A stretch of DNA of 64,000 nt from DATMER01 sp963741305 (lineage in GTDB: Bacteria; Acidobacteriota; Thermoanaerobaculia; Multivoradales; UBA5704): assembly GCA_963741305.1 (NCBI GenBank), contig CAVUHL010000003.1, positions 6,262,001 through 6,326,000 of the forward strand. The letters are read 5' to 3'. Under the pieces are notes generated by a model. That model was not told the origin of the DNA, did no database searches, and saw only the letters and a program-made list of their open reading frames with translations. Of the stretch, positions 38,899-46,559 are shown in pieces (position 1 is the first letter of the stretch; every line of letters starts with the position of its first letter). The translations under genes and the position numbers were made by a program.

Positions 38899-39175
38899 CT
38901 CGCTCCTCCTTTGCAAAGACCGTCAGGTATCTGGCCAGCAATAGGGCAAGGCGCGTGCCGTAGGGCGAAAAGAGAGGAGCGCGCCCTTGCGACGTCATCC
39001 GCGAGGGGCGGAACCGTCCTCCGCTGAGGACCGGCCCCTCACCCCCTGCCCTGCCATCGAGCCGCCAGATCCCCGGCTTCACCAGATAGCCCGAACCCTT
39101 GGCCTCCTCGAAGCTCTGAGCTCCGGACATCGAGGCAGACAGGATCGCGATCAGGGACAGTGTGACCAGCTTCAT
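38825..39175 (-). CDS. Possible short secreted peptide upstream of the TonB receptor
   Basis: The frame from ATG 39175 (GGAGGAAAACACCG upstream) gives a convincing signal peptide (M-K-L-V-T-L-S-L-I-A-I-L-S-A-S-M-S-G-A-Q). About 30 mature residues follow before the sequence turns Arg/Leu-rich and overlaps the receptor start by 74 bp. The 116-codon length is probably not all meaningful. It could be a truncated gene, a small secreted peptide linked to the receptor, or chance. Confidence 0.35.
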   Translation of the reverse strand: MKLVTLSLIAILSASMSGAQSFEEAKGSGYLVKPGIWRLDGRAGGEGPVLSGGRFRPSRMTSQGRAPLFSPYGTRLALLLARYLTVFAKEERDAAFPVFSPIRPSCCHADGPLRAW

Positions 39176-39200
39176 CGGTGTTTTCCTCCAAAACTTCGGA

Positions 39201-39350
39201 CCCTCACCCCCGTCCCCTCTCCCACACGCACTCACACCCGCCCGGGAGAGGGGCGCCACCGCCCAAAAGCTTCAGATCCGCTTCCGATCCGGTCCCCCCT
39301 CTCCCGGGCGGGTGTGAGTGCGTGTGGGAGAGGGGGCTAGGGGGTGAGGG
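39201..39350. repeat. Dispersed inverted-repeat element, copy 3
   Basis: Starts CCCTCACCCC and ends GGGGTGAGGG with arms as in copy 2 (CTCTCCCACACGCACTCACA and its reverse complement). It lies 4 bp beyond the TGA (39357-39355) of the esterase gene. Its other end lies 25 bp upstream of the short frame at 39175, replacing the promoter region there. Confidence 0.85.
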
Positions 39351-39354
39351 TCTC

Positions 39355-40452
39355 TCAAGGACAAGCCGGGAAGAGGTTGGGGTGCATCTTGGCGGAATGC
39401 TTCAGCCAGAGGATGCCATCGAAATCCAGGTGCGGCCGGACGCGGTAGGTGGCCATGGCATAGGTCCCCCGCTTCAGATAACGGCTGCGCGCGGTGTCCA
39501 CGAGCAGGAGCTCCTTGCCCAGCTTGTTGAGCTTGTCCTCGACCGATCTGGAGGCGCGGGCGCCGAAGCCGCACTCGTTCACGGGCGAGTAATCGACCTC
39601 GGCCTCGTAGGCGGCGATGGCGAGGCTCACGTAATCGTCGCCCAGCGCCTTGGCCAGGTAGCTGCCCATCGGGACCTCGCCGTTGGGAAGCGGAGTGCGC
39701 GCGATGTGGAGGTTGGCCGCCCAAATCGCCGTCTTGACGCCGGGGAACCGCGTGCCGCGCAGAGCCTGGAAGATGTAGGCCATGGCCTCATCCCGCGGAT
39801 TGAAGCCGCCGGCGTAATCTTTGGGGTACGTGAAGATGGCCTTCTCATACGCAGTCAGGGCGGTCACGGCGAGCTTCGCCTTCGCGAAATCCTGCTCCGG
39901 CGTCCGCTGCCGGATGTTCCCCGCGTTGCCCTGGAAGTGGGCGTCGACCGCCGCCAGCGCCTGGAGGCACGCGTCATGGCGGGCCTGGGGGATCTGTCCA
40001 TTGGGAGTCCAAGCCACCACGCCTTCGCAGGACCGGATGCCCGCGACCCACATGTTCGTCTCCGGGATGCCGATGCGCCCGAGGAAGGCGACGATGGCCG
40101 GCCCGTCCTCGTACGGCCCCTGGACGTCGAAGCCCATGAAAGAGATCCTGTCCGCCGGATTGGAATGGCCGCGGTTCCACTCGCACATCCACTCGAGGAG
40201 GTCGCCCACCTCGGTGCTCTGCCAGACGGGGTGGAGCGGCTCGAGGGCCTCGGTCGAAGAGCCCTGGCAGGTCTGGATGTAGCGCTCGGCCACCTCCGCC
40301 GCCTGCCAGTTGGTCTCCATGGCGAAGACGCGGAAGCCCATCGTCTCCACCAGGTAGCGGAAGATCCGATGCTTCAGGATATAGATGCCGCCCGTGGTGT
40401 GGTAGGTCTCACCAAGGGCGACTACCCGAATGAGGCCGGCACGACTCTGCAC
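39355..40452 (-). CDS. Erythromycin-esterase-like protein, short N-terminus
   Basis: 365 residues from GTG 40452. Family motifs are V-V-A-L-G-E-T-Y-H (usually G-E-x-T-H-G), F-R-V-F-A-M-E-T-N-W and M-G-F-D-V-Q-G. The catalytic His and Glu positions of Ere-type hydrolases appear present. Normal members have about 40 more residues and often a signal peptide before the first motif; here a divergent gene starts at 40430 and the two overlap by 23 bp. The gene may be N-terminally truncated. The substrate is unknown. Confidence 0.72.
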   Translation of the reverse strand: MQSRAGLIRVVALGETYHTTGGIYILKHRIFRYLVETMGFRVFAMETNWQAAEVAERYIQTCQGSSTEALEPLHPVWQSTEVGDLLEWMCEWNRGHSNPADRISFMGFDVQGPYEDGPAIVAFLGRIGIPETNMWVAGIRSCEGVVAWTPNGQIPQARHDACLQALAAVDAHFQGNAGNIRQRTPEQDFAKAKLAVTALTAYEKAIFTYPKDYAGGFNPRDEAMAYIFQALRGTRFPGVKTAIWAANLHIARTPLPNGEVPMGSYLAKALGDDYVSLAIAAYEAEVDYSPVNECGFGARASRSVEDKLNKLGKELLLVDTARSRYLKRGTYAMATYRVRPHLDFDGILWLKHSAKMHPNLFPACP

Positions 40453-40801
40453 CGCCCTGATCCTGCTCTGGGGATGGCTCGCTCCTCTGCAAGCAGCGCA
40501 GCGGGTCGAGGGCTACGGACCCTGGCGTTTCGGCATGAAACCGGCGGAAGTGCAGGCGGTCGAGACGCACGGTCCCTACACCCCCGTGGCCTCGACGGGC
40601 GGGCTCGAGACCAAGAACGGCCCCTTTGCGGGAGAGGCCCGCAACATCTCCTTCGTCTTCGGTCCGGCGGGCCTCTCGCACATCCAGGACTGGGCCTATC
40701 AGGGAGCGGATTTCGAGCAGGCGGTGAAGGAGCTCCACGGAGTCTACCGCGCAGGTAAGCCACTTACCTGCGCCCCGCAACTGACTTACCTGTGCCCGTA
40801 A
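40430..40801 (+). CDS. Small exported protein, 3' end lost in a repeat array
   Basis: 123 codons. A signal peptide (M-R-P-A-R-L-C-T-A-L-I-L-L-W-G-W, cleavage after L-Q-A) is followed by a Q-R-V-E-G-Y-G-P-W-R-F-G-M-K domain of a type seen in small periplasmic proteins. From about codon 108 the frame is repeat array B (40755 on) until a TAA inside the second or third unit. The true C-terminus has probably been replaced. It may be non-functional. Confidence 0.55.
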   Translation: MRPARLCTALILLWGWLAPLQAAQRVEGYGPWRFGMKPAEVQAVETHGPYTPVASTGGLETKNGPFAGEARNISFVFGPAGLSHIQDWAYQGADFEQAVKELHGVYRAGKPLTCAPQLTYLCP

Positions 40802-41012
40802 GTCACTTTCCTGCCCTCGGAAGTCAGTTACCTTCGTCCCGTAAGTCGCTTACCTGGGCAGGTAAGTGACGTTACCTGCGCTGGGATGTGACTTACCTGT
40901 CCCCCATAAGTCATTTACCTGCCCCCGTAAGTGACTTACCTGCCCAGGTCAGTGGCTTTCCCCTGTCCCGGAACTCACTTCCGAGCGCCAGGAAGTTGCG
41001 GAACGCGCTTAC
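40755..41012. repeat. Palindromic 21-22-bp-period array B
   Basis: Twelve units with core GTAAG-nnn-CTTAC. Cores start at 40755, 40777, 40798, 40819, 40841, 40862, 40884, 40906, 40927, 40948, 40970 and 40991 (steps of 21 or 22). The first unit is a perfect 9-3-9 palindrome (GCAGGTAAG, CCA, CTTACCTGC). The GGAAC-GCG-CTTAC at 41000 may be a further partial unit. Centres are TGA, TCA, TCG or similar. The array invades the 3' end of the gene at 40430. Confidence 0.85.
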
Positions 41013-41018
41013 GCTCTC

Positions 41019-41186
41019 GCCGAAACCCATCGCCGCCTTGCTGAAACCTATCGGCGCATCCAGATGGCGGACCCTTCCCCTCAAGGGCCAGACCGCCCGC
41101 ACCAACGGGGGGACCACTCCCCCAAGGGTGCAGACCGTCCACTCGGATGGGGGAATCGTAGCCAGGTTGGGACAGACCGTCCGCGG
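41019..41186. repeat. 21-bp-period array C, adjoining array B
   Basis: Two sub-families continue the periodicity. GCCGAAACC (41019) and GCTGAAACC (41040) are 21 bp apart. Then GACC occurs at 41070, 41091, 41112 and 41133, a GAATC variant at 41153, and GACC at 41175; most units contain CC-(nn)-AAGGG or similar. The array ends one base before the radical SAM stop codon (41188). Palindromy is weaker than in arrays A and B. Confidence 0.65.
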
Positions 41187-41187
41187 A

Positions 41188-42756
41188 TCAGCTCGCCTGG
41201 CGCATGAAGTGCCAGCGGAGGTCGCCTTCGATGGGGCGGAAGACCTCCGGATGGATCTTGGACTCGAAGCGGCGCAGGAGAGAGGACAGGTGCTCGCCGC
41301 GGGCCGCCAGCTCGAGGGCTTCCGCCGCGTCGCTGCCGGCCTTGCTGATGTAGGTCTGCCAGACCGCCTCGCGGATCGAAACCGAGCCCACCGAGACGTT
41401 CGGCAGCCTCGATACGCCCTTCTTGAGGAGGCTGAGCTTCTCCTTGAGGCTGCGCTCGTCGTCCATGGGCTCGCGCTGCCAGGGGGTGTACGGCTTCGGC
41501 ACCAGCACGCTCACTCCCAGGTGGACGTGGCCGATGATCCCCTTGGGCGCCAGCTCCTCCAGCATCACCGACCGCGCCCGCGCGCCAAGGTCAACGATGC
41601 CCTGCACATCCTCCATCGTCTCCCCGGGCATCCCCACGATGAAGTAGAGCTTCAGGTTGGTCATGCCGTGGCGGAAGATCAGCCGGATCTTCTGGAGCAG
41701 GAATTCGTTGGTGATCGGCTTGCCCATCTTGACCCGCAGCTCGTCCGTGCCGGTCTCGGGGGCAAGGGTGATGCTCCGGTCGCCGGAGGCGTGGAGGGCG
41801 TCCAGCACCCCCTCCGTCACGGCAGGTATGCGGATCGATGAAACGGCAGTGCGAAAACCGAGGCCGTTCGCCTCGCGCAGGATCTTCTCGATGTCCGGAT
41901 GGTCGCCCACCGCCGTGGCCACGAAGCCGAGCTGGTTGGTGATCGGACGCGCCCGCTCCAGCGAGGCCAGGATGTATTCGGTCGGATGCCAGCGGAACTT
42001 GCCCATCCCGAAGGTGGCCCAGCAGTACCGGCACTTTTCCGGACAGCCTCGGGACATCTCGATCAGGAACTTCTCCGAAAACTCCGTGCGCGGGGTGACG
42101 ATCGAGGTCGTGGGCAGGAAGCCCGGCTGCTGCATCTGTGCCTCGGTCAGCTCCAGCTTGTTGAGCTTGGCGAGGCCGTCCGCGTCCTCTTCCGGATGGT
42201 GGTAGGCCGGGACGTAGAAACCGGCCTGCGACGCCAGCCTTTCGATGACAGCCTCGCGGTCGTCCTCTTCTTCAAGGGTGGAGAGCAGCGGCGGCAGGCA
42301 GTTTTCGGCCGCGCCGATGGCGAAGACGTCCACGAACTCGGCCATGGGGAGCGGGTTGATCGAGGCGCAGGAGCCGCCCATGACGATGACCGGGTCCCAC
42401 GGGCGGCGATCGCTCCGGCGCAGAGGGATGCGCGCGCGGTCGAGCATCTGGAGGAGGTTGACGTAGTCCTGCTCGAAGGAGACCGAGAAGCAGATGCAGC
42501 CGAAGTCGTCGATCGTGCGGCGGCTCTCGACGGAGAGCGGCATGCCGGTGCCATCGGTGAAGAAGCGCTCGCAGCTCCACTCGGGCCGGCGATGCACCAG
42601 CTCATAGACGCGCTGGAACGCCAGGCTCGACATGGCCACGTGGTACGTGTTCGCGTAAGCGAGGCCCAGGCGGTACGTCCCGTGAGGGGAGAAACGCTCC
42701 ACCGGCCGCTCGTCGGCTGCGAAGGGGGCCCAGTCGTGGGCTTGAGGCTTCTTCAT
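41188..42756 (-). CDS. Radical SAM protein with N-terminal B12-binding-like domain
   Basis: 522 residues. Residues 1-200 look like a cobalamin-binding-type Rossmann unit (Y-R-L-G-L-A-Y-A-N-T-Y-H, then V-I-V-M-G-G-S-C-A-S-I-N-P). The cluster motif C-P-E-K-C-R-Y-C follows (about residue 240), then A-P-E-T-G-T-D and F-I-V-G-M-P-G-E-T. It resembles TIGR03960-type proteins of unknown reaction. It is last on the minus strand after the phenolic-lipid genes, 38 bp behind the flavoprotein gene. Confidence 0.85.
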   Translation of the reverse strand: MKKPQAHDWAPFAADERPVERFSPHGTYRLGLAYANTYHVAMSSLAFQRVYELVHRRPEWSCERFFTDGTGMPLSVESRRTIDDFGCICFSVSFEQDYVNLLQMLDRARIPLRRSDRRPWDPVIVMGGSCASINPLPMAEFVDVFAIGAAENCLPPLLSTLEEEDDREAVIERLASQAGFYVPAYHHPEEDADGLAKLNKLELTEAQMQQPGFLPTTSIVTPRTEFSEKFLIEMSRGCPEKCRYCWATFGMGKFRWHPTEYILASLERARPITNQLGFVATAVGDHPDIEKILREANGLGFRTAVSSIRIPAVTEGVLDALHASGDRSITLAPETGTDELRVKMGKPITNEFLLQKIRLIFRHGMTNLKLYFIVGMPGETMEDVQGIVDLGARARSVMLEELAPKGIIGHVHLGVSVLVPKPYTPWQREPMDDERSLKEKLSLLKKGVSRLPNVSVGSVSIREAVWQTYISKAGSDAAEALELAARGEHLSSLLRRFESKIHPEVFRPIEGDLRWHFMRQAS

Positions 42757-42794
42757 TCGTACCTAAAACCTCTCCAGAACCCCGTTCATTCCTG

Positions 42795-43904
42795 TCAGGC
42801 CGCGACCAGACGCCAGGCGAGCTTCAAGGCGCCGTCGATTCCCAGGCGCCGGGGTGGGAGGGTGCGGCCATGGATGCCGAGGAGACGGGAGAAGAGCGCA
42901 GGCTCGGCCGCCAGCGCCCGGAGCGCTCGGCGGCGGAGGGCGGGCCGCCGCTCCATGCCGAGGACAAGGGAGGTCATGAAGTCAGGCAGGCGGGCGATCC
43001 GGCGGTGGGCCGCGGCATAGAGGGAGAGGTCGCCCGCGACCAGCGCCTCGACCAGGGCGGCCGAGTGGTGGAGCGCGACCGCCATGCCCTCGCCGGTGAT
43101 GGCATCGAGATAGCCGGCGGCGTCTCCCACCAGGGCCACGTTCCCGCGATGGACCGCGAGGACTTTCTGGTGCAGAGGTCCGGCGCCGCGGTCCCGGGAG
43201 CCGACCGGCGCGTCTTTGAGCCGCTCCTGCAAGACAGGAAGGCGCTCCAATAGATCGTCGAAGTCCGATTTGCCGTCGCTCCAGAGCAGGGCGACGCCGA
43301 TCTCATCCGGTCCCACCGGGGTCACGTAGGCCTCGCAGGAGGGACCCCAGTGGACTTCCACCAGATCGGTCCAGGGAGGAATCGCGTAATGGCGGCGGAC
43401 TCCGAAGCGCCGCAGAGGTCCGGGTCCGCCTTCGAGGCCGGCCCACTTCCGCACCTTGGAGAGGAGACCGTCCGCTCCCGCGATCCAGCGCGCCGGGATC
43501 TTGCCCTTGTCGGTGAGGACACTGGTGAGGACGCCGTCGGCTTCGAGCCCCAAGGCGGAGACGCCCCAGAGCAGCTCGACGCCGGTCTCCTCCGCCCGGT
43601 GGACCAGGGCCTCATGGAGCTGGACCCGGCGCACGCCGAGCCCGCCTGCTTGCGGGAAGATCCCCTCGGCCACGAGGTCGCCGTCCACATAGCGGATGCC
43701 CCGGAAGGGGAAGCCGCCCGGATCGACCCCGATTTCCCGGAGGCGGGCCACGGCATCGGGCATCAGCCCTTCGCCGCAGGCCTTGTCAATTGGAGGACGG
43801 AAGCGCTCCAGGACGGCGACATCGAGCCCGGCGAGCCGGGCGCGGATGGCGGTGGCGAGCCCGGATGGGCCGCCGCCGATGACGAGGAGGTCGTGGACCC
43901 TCAC
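42795..43904 (-). CDS. FAD-dependent oxidoreductase (SrsC/geranylgeranyl-reductase-like)
   Basis: 369 residues from a GTG at 43904 that lies inside repeat copy 4. The N-terminal FAD motif is V-I-G-G-G-P-S-G-L-A-T-A and E-R; the second FAD motif is N-V-A-L-V-G-D-A-A-G-Y-L-D. The K-A-C-G-E-G-L-M segment is typical of geranylgeranyl-reductase-like flavoproteins. In the Streptomyces srs cluster a flavoprotein hydroxylates the alkylresorcinol ring; here the gene follows the PKS, methyltransferase, ACP and ligase genes, so a tailoring role is likely. Confidence 0.82.
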   Translation of the reverse strand: MRVHDLLVIGGGPSGLATAIRARLAGLDVAVLERFRPPIDKACGEGLMPDAVARLREIGVDPGGFPFRGIRYVDGDLVAEGIFPQAGGLGVRRVQLHEALVHRAEETGVELLWGVSALGLEADGVLTSVLTDKGKIPARWIAGADGLLSKVRKWAGLEGGPGPLRRFGVRRHYAIPPWTDLVEVHWGPSCEAYVTPVGPDEIGVALLWSDGKSDFDDLLERLPVLQERLKDAPVGSRDRGAGPLHQKVLAVHRGNVALVGDAAGYLDAITGEGMAVALHHSAALVEALVAGDLSLYAAAHRRIARLPDFMTSLVLGMERRPALRRRALRALAAEPALFSRLLGIHGRTLPPRRLGIDGALKLAWRLVAA

Positions 43905-43997
43905 CCCCGCCCCCACCCACCCAACAGCAAGCAATCCGGCTCCCCCTCTCCCGGGCGGCCGGGAGTGCGTGTGGGAGAGGGGGTTGGGGGGTGAGGG
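43898..43997. repeat. Dispersed inverted-repeat element, copy 4 (short form)
   Basis: 100-bp version starting CCCTCACCCCC and ending GGGGGGTGAGGG, with CCTCTCCCGGGCGG in the interior but a shortened left arm. The right end abuts the TAA (44000-43998) of the acyl-AMP ligase with no gap. The left end supplies the GTG start codon (43904-43902) of the downstream flavoprotein gene. Confidence 0.8.
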
Positions 43998-45740
43998 TTA
44001 CTCACGGCTCCACCGGTACCGCGCATAAGCCAACCCCGACCGGGCCATGGCTCCCGCCATCCGCAGGGGAGTGACCGGCTCCGGCGGCTGCAGCTCGCCG
44101 GCGAGCCAGAGGCGCAGAGCTTCCTGCCTCCGGAGCTTGCCTGAGGAAGTGCGGGGAAGAGTCCCGGGCTCCAACACAATGACCTCGTCCACCCCTAGCC
44201 CGACGGCTCCGAGCACGGCTTCGCGGCAGGCCTCCGGGAGCGCTTCGAGCTGTTGGGGAGTTGAATTCCGTGCCTCTTCCACGAGGAGCACGAGGTGTTC
44301 GCCGTCGGCATCTTCCGGCAGCCAGCTCACGGCCACGGCGCAGCCGGTCCGGACTCCGGGGACGCTTTCGAGCGAGCGCTCGATCTCCTCGGGCGCATGA
44401 TTCCTTCCTCGGAGGATGACCACGTCCTTGGCGCGTCCGGTCAGATAAAGCTCGCCGCCGCGCAAGAAGCCGAGGTCTCCAGTATCGAGCCAGCCGTCGC
44501 GCAGAGCTCGGGCGGTGGCCTCGGGCGCGCCCAGATAGCCTTCCATCAGGGAGGGACCCTGAATCCAGATCCGCCCCACCCGGCCCGGCGGCAGCGGACG
44601 GCCCTCTTCCTCGCGAATCTCCAAGTTGAACCCGGGCAGCGGCCGGCCCACGGAGACGATCTCGCGGCCCTCCTCCGCTTCCAGGGCGAGCCCCTCGCGG
44701 GCCAGGGCCTCGCGCTCTACATGGACGGAGCGGAAGGACACGCCCAGGTCGGAGAAGGTCACGGCCAGGGCCGCCTCCGAGAGGCCGTAGACGGGAGTGA
44801 GGGCCTCGGGACGGAAGCCCCAGCGGGCGAAACGCTCGCAGAAGGCACGGAGCACCGGGGGAGAGACCGCCTCGGCGCCGTTGAGCGCGGTATGCCAGGA
44901 GGAGAGGTCGACCCCCTCCATCTCGGCGTCGGAAATCCGGGTGAGGCAGAGGGCATAGGCGAAGTTGGGGGCGGGCGAGATCGTCCCCTGCCAGCGGGAG
45001 ATCGCGCGCAGCCAGAGGGCCGGACGAGCCACGAACAGCTCCGGGCCGAGCAGGGTCAGGGAAGCGTCCCGGTCCAGGGCGCCGAACACGCATCCGATCA
45101 GCCCCATGTCGTGGTAGAGGGGGAGCCAAGACACGCCGCTCTCCCTATGACCGTCCGTGTCCTGCCAGCAACCATTGATGGCGTGAACCTGGGCGACCAG
45201 GGCACGATGGCTGAGGGCCACAGGCTTGGGCTCGACCGTGGTGCCCGAGGAGAACTGGACGAGCCCGAGATCGGAGGGATCGATCCGAACCGCTTCACCG
45301 TCCTGGCGGCGGACCTCGTCCACCGTGCGGCAGCCGAGCGACGGGCGGGCCGCGGCGATTGCCTCGCCCAGGATGCGGCGCACCCGGGCATCGGCCAGGA
45401 CCAGCCGAGCGCCCGAGACCTCGAGCATCCGGGCCGTGCGCCGGAAGTATTCATCCATCCGGCCGAGCCGGACAGGCGGGTAGAGTGGGACCGGAACGGC
45501 TCCGGCCAGGAGGATCCCGAAGAGAGCTTCGAAGAACTCCAACCCGGTCGGGAAGACGAGGGCCACTCGTTCGCCGCGCCGGATCCCGAGATCGCGCAGA
45601 CCGCCGCAGACGCCCAGGGCCCGCTCCCGGATCTCGGCCCAACCGACCCACCGGTCGCGCTCGGCCCGGTCCAGGAAGCGGATGCCCCCTTCGGGGTGCC
45701 GGCCGGCGCGCTCCAGCAGGTCGATCAAGGTGTCAGGCAC
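43998..45740 (-). CDS. Fatty acyl-AMP ligase
   Basis: 580 residues, full FAAL length. ANL motifs are F-S-S-G-T-T-V-E-P-K-P-V-A, Y-G-L-S-E-A-A-L, D-T-G-D-L-G-F and the C-terminal lysine in T-S-S-G-K-L-R-R. The L-Y-P-P-V-R-L-G-R-M motif (residues about 85-95) is typical of FAALs rather than acyl-CoA ligases. It should activate a fatty acid as acyl-AMP and load it onto the ACP encoded by the overlapping upstream gene. Confidence 0.88.
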   Translation of the reverse strand: MPDTLIDLLERAGRHPEGGIRFLDRAERDRWVGWAEIRERALGVCGGLRDLGIRRGERVALVFPTGLEFFEALFGILLAGAVPVPLYPPVRLGRMDEYFRRTARMLEVSGARLVLADARVRRILGEAIAAARPSLGCRTVDEVRRQDGEAVRIDPSDLGLVQFSSGTTVEPKPVALSHRALVAQVHAINGCWQDTDGHRESGVSWLPLYHDMGLIGCVFGALDRDASLTLLGPELFVARPALWLRAISRWQGTISPAPNFAYALCLTRISDAEMEGVDLSSWHTALNGAEAVSPPVLRAFCERFARWGFRPEALTPVYGLSEAALAVTFSDLGVSFRSVHVEREALAREGLALEAEEGREIVSVGRPLPGFNLEIREEEGRPLPPGRVGRIWIQGPSLMEGYLGAPEATARALRDGWLDTGDLGFLRGGELYLTGRAKDVVILRGRNHAPEEIERSLESVPGVRTGCAVAVSWLPEDADGEHLVLLVEEARNSTPQQLEALPEACREAVLGAVGLGVDEVIVLEPGTLPRTSSGKLRRQEALRLWLAGELQPPEPVTPLRMAGAMARSGLAYARYRWSRE

Positions 45741-45975
45741 CGAGCTTCCTCCGGACGATCGCGACCAGGTCGCCCACCGTCTCGATGGCGAGCTCGTCCG
45801 CCTCGTCGAGGAGGACGCGGAAGCGGTTCTCGACCTCGGCGGCCAGGGTCAGCAGCCGGATCGAGTCGAGGCGCAGGTCTTCCACGAGCCGCATGTCCGC
45901 TGTCAGCGGACCATGCCATCCCAGGTGCTCCTGCGCCACCTGTGCAATGCCGTCAAGGATCGTCGCGTCGATCAT
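45733..45975 (-). CDS. Acyl carrier protein
   Basis: 80 residues with the phosphopantetheine site L-R-L-D-S-I-R-L (Ser38). Helix pattern and length are normal for a stand-alone ACP. It overlaps the methyltransferase stop by 4 bp and the FAAL start by 8 bp. The likely function is to carry the fatty acyl starter from FAAL to the type III PKS. Confidence 0.9.
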   Translation of the reverse strand: MIDATILDGIAQVAQEHLGWHGPLTADMRLVEDLRLDSIRLLTLAAEVENRFRVLLDEADELAIETVGDLVAIVRRKLGA

Positions 45976-46541
45976 GATCCACCTGGAAAGAGCCGCGGCC
46001 GGCCCGCGAACGCCTCATCATAGTCGGACAGCCGCGAGAGCCCCTCCTCCTCGGCCCGGATGCGGACCCTCAACAGAATTGCATTCAGCAAGGAAAAGGC
46101 CAGGGCGGTCAGCCAGGCGGTATGAACGAGTGGCAGCGAGGCGATCTCCAGGATGACGGCGAGGTAGTTCGGATGCCGCAGCCAGCGATAGGGTCCGCCC
46201 GTAATCGGGGCAACGCCCGGCAGGCAGACGATGCGGGTGGTCCAGCGCTCCCCCAGGGTGGAGATGACCCAGTAGCGCAGCGCGAAAGCGGCGAGGAAGA
46301 GGGCCAGGGCAATGAATCCCAGCCAGGGGATGAAGGGCCGATCAAGGAGCCAGGCCTCCGCCAGGCAGGCGATCAGCCAGCTCGTATGAAGGGCGACCAT
46401 CCAAGGGTAATGGCCGGGCGAGACCTCGATCCCGCCGCGCGCCAGGAGCAGCCGCCGGTTGCGGTTCGCGATCCGCAGCTCCAGCAGCCGGCCCGCCGCG
46501 GCCAGGACCACCAGCGCGGTAAAGAGGATGCGGGTGTCCAT
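45972..46541 (-). CDS. Isoprenylcysteine-carboxyl-methyltransferase-like membrane methyltransferase
   Basis: 189 residues with four to five membrane helices. The ICMT-type cofactor motif is G-P-Y-R-W-L-R-H-P-N-Y-L-A-V, followed by R-I-R-A-E-E-E-G-L. In bacteria such proteins follow type III PKS genes (SrsB, BpsB) and O-methylate alkylpyrones or phenolic lipids. The gene lies 18 bp after the PKS stop. Confidence 0.88.
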   Translation of the reverse strand: MDTRILFTALVVLAAAGRLLELRIANRNRRLLLARGGIEVSPGHYPWMVALHTSWLIACLAEAWLLDRPFIPWLGFIALALFLAAFALRYWVISTLGERWTTRIVCLPGVAPITGGPYRWLRHPNYLAVILEIASLPLVHTAWLTALAFSLLNAILLRVRIRAEEEGLSRLSDYDEAFAGRPRLFPGGS

Positions 46542-46559
46542 TTCCTCACCCAGTGGGCC

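Noticed and set aside
34558..39175. Lanthipeptide biosynthesis cluster with the short ORF at 39175 as precursor
   Set aside because: No dehydratase (LanB/LanM/LanKC), and the short frame has a Sec signal peptide and few Ser/Thr/Cys; the LanC-like protein is exported.
39355..40452. Macrolide resistance gene
   Set aside because: Only family-level similarity to Ere esterases is seen, with an apparently short N-terminus; most members do not act on erythromycin.
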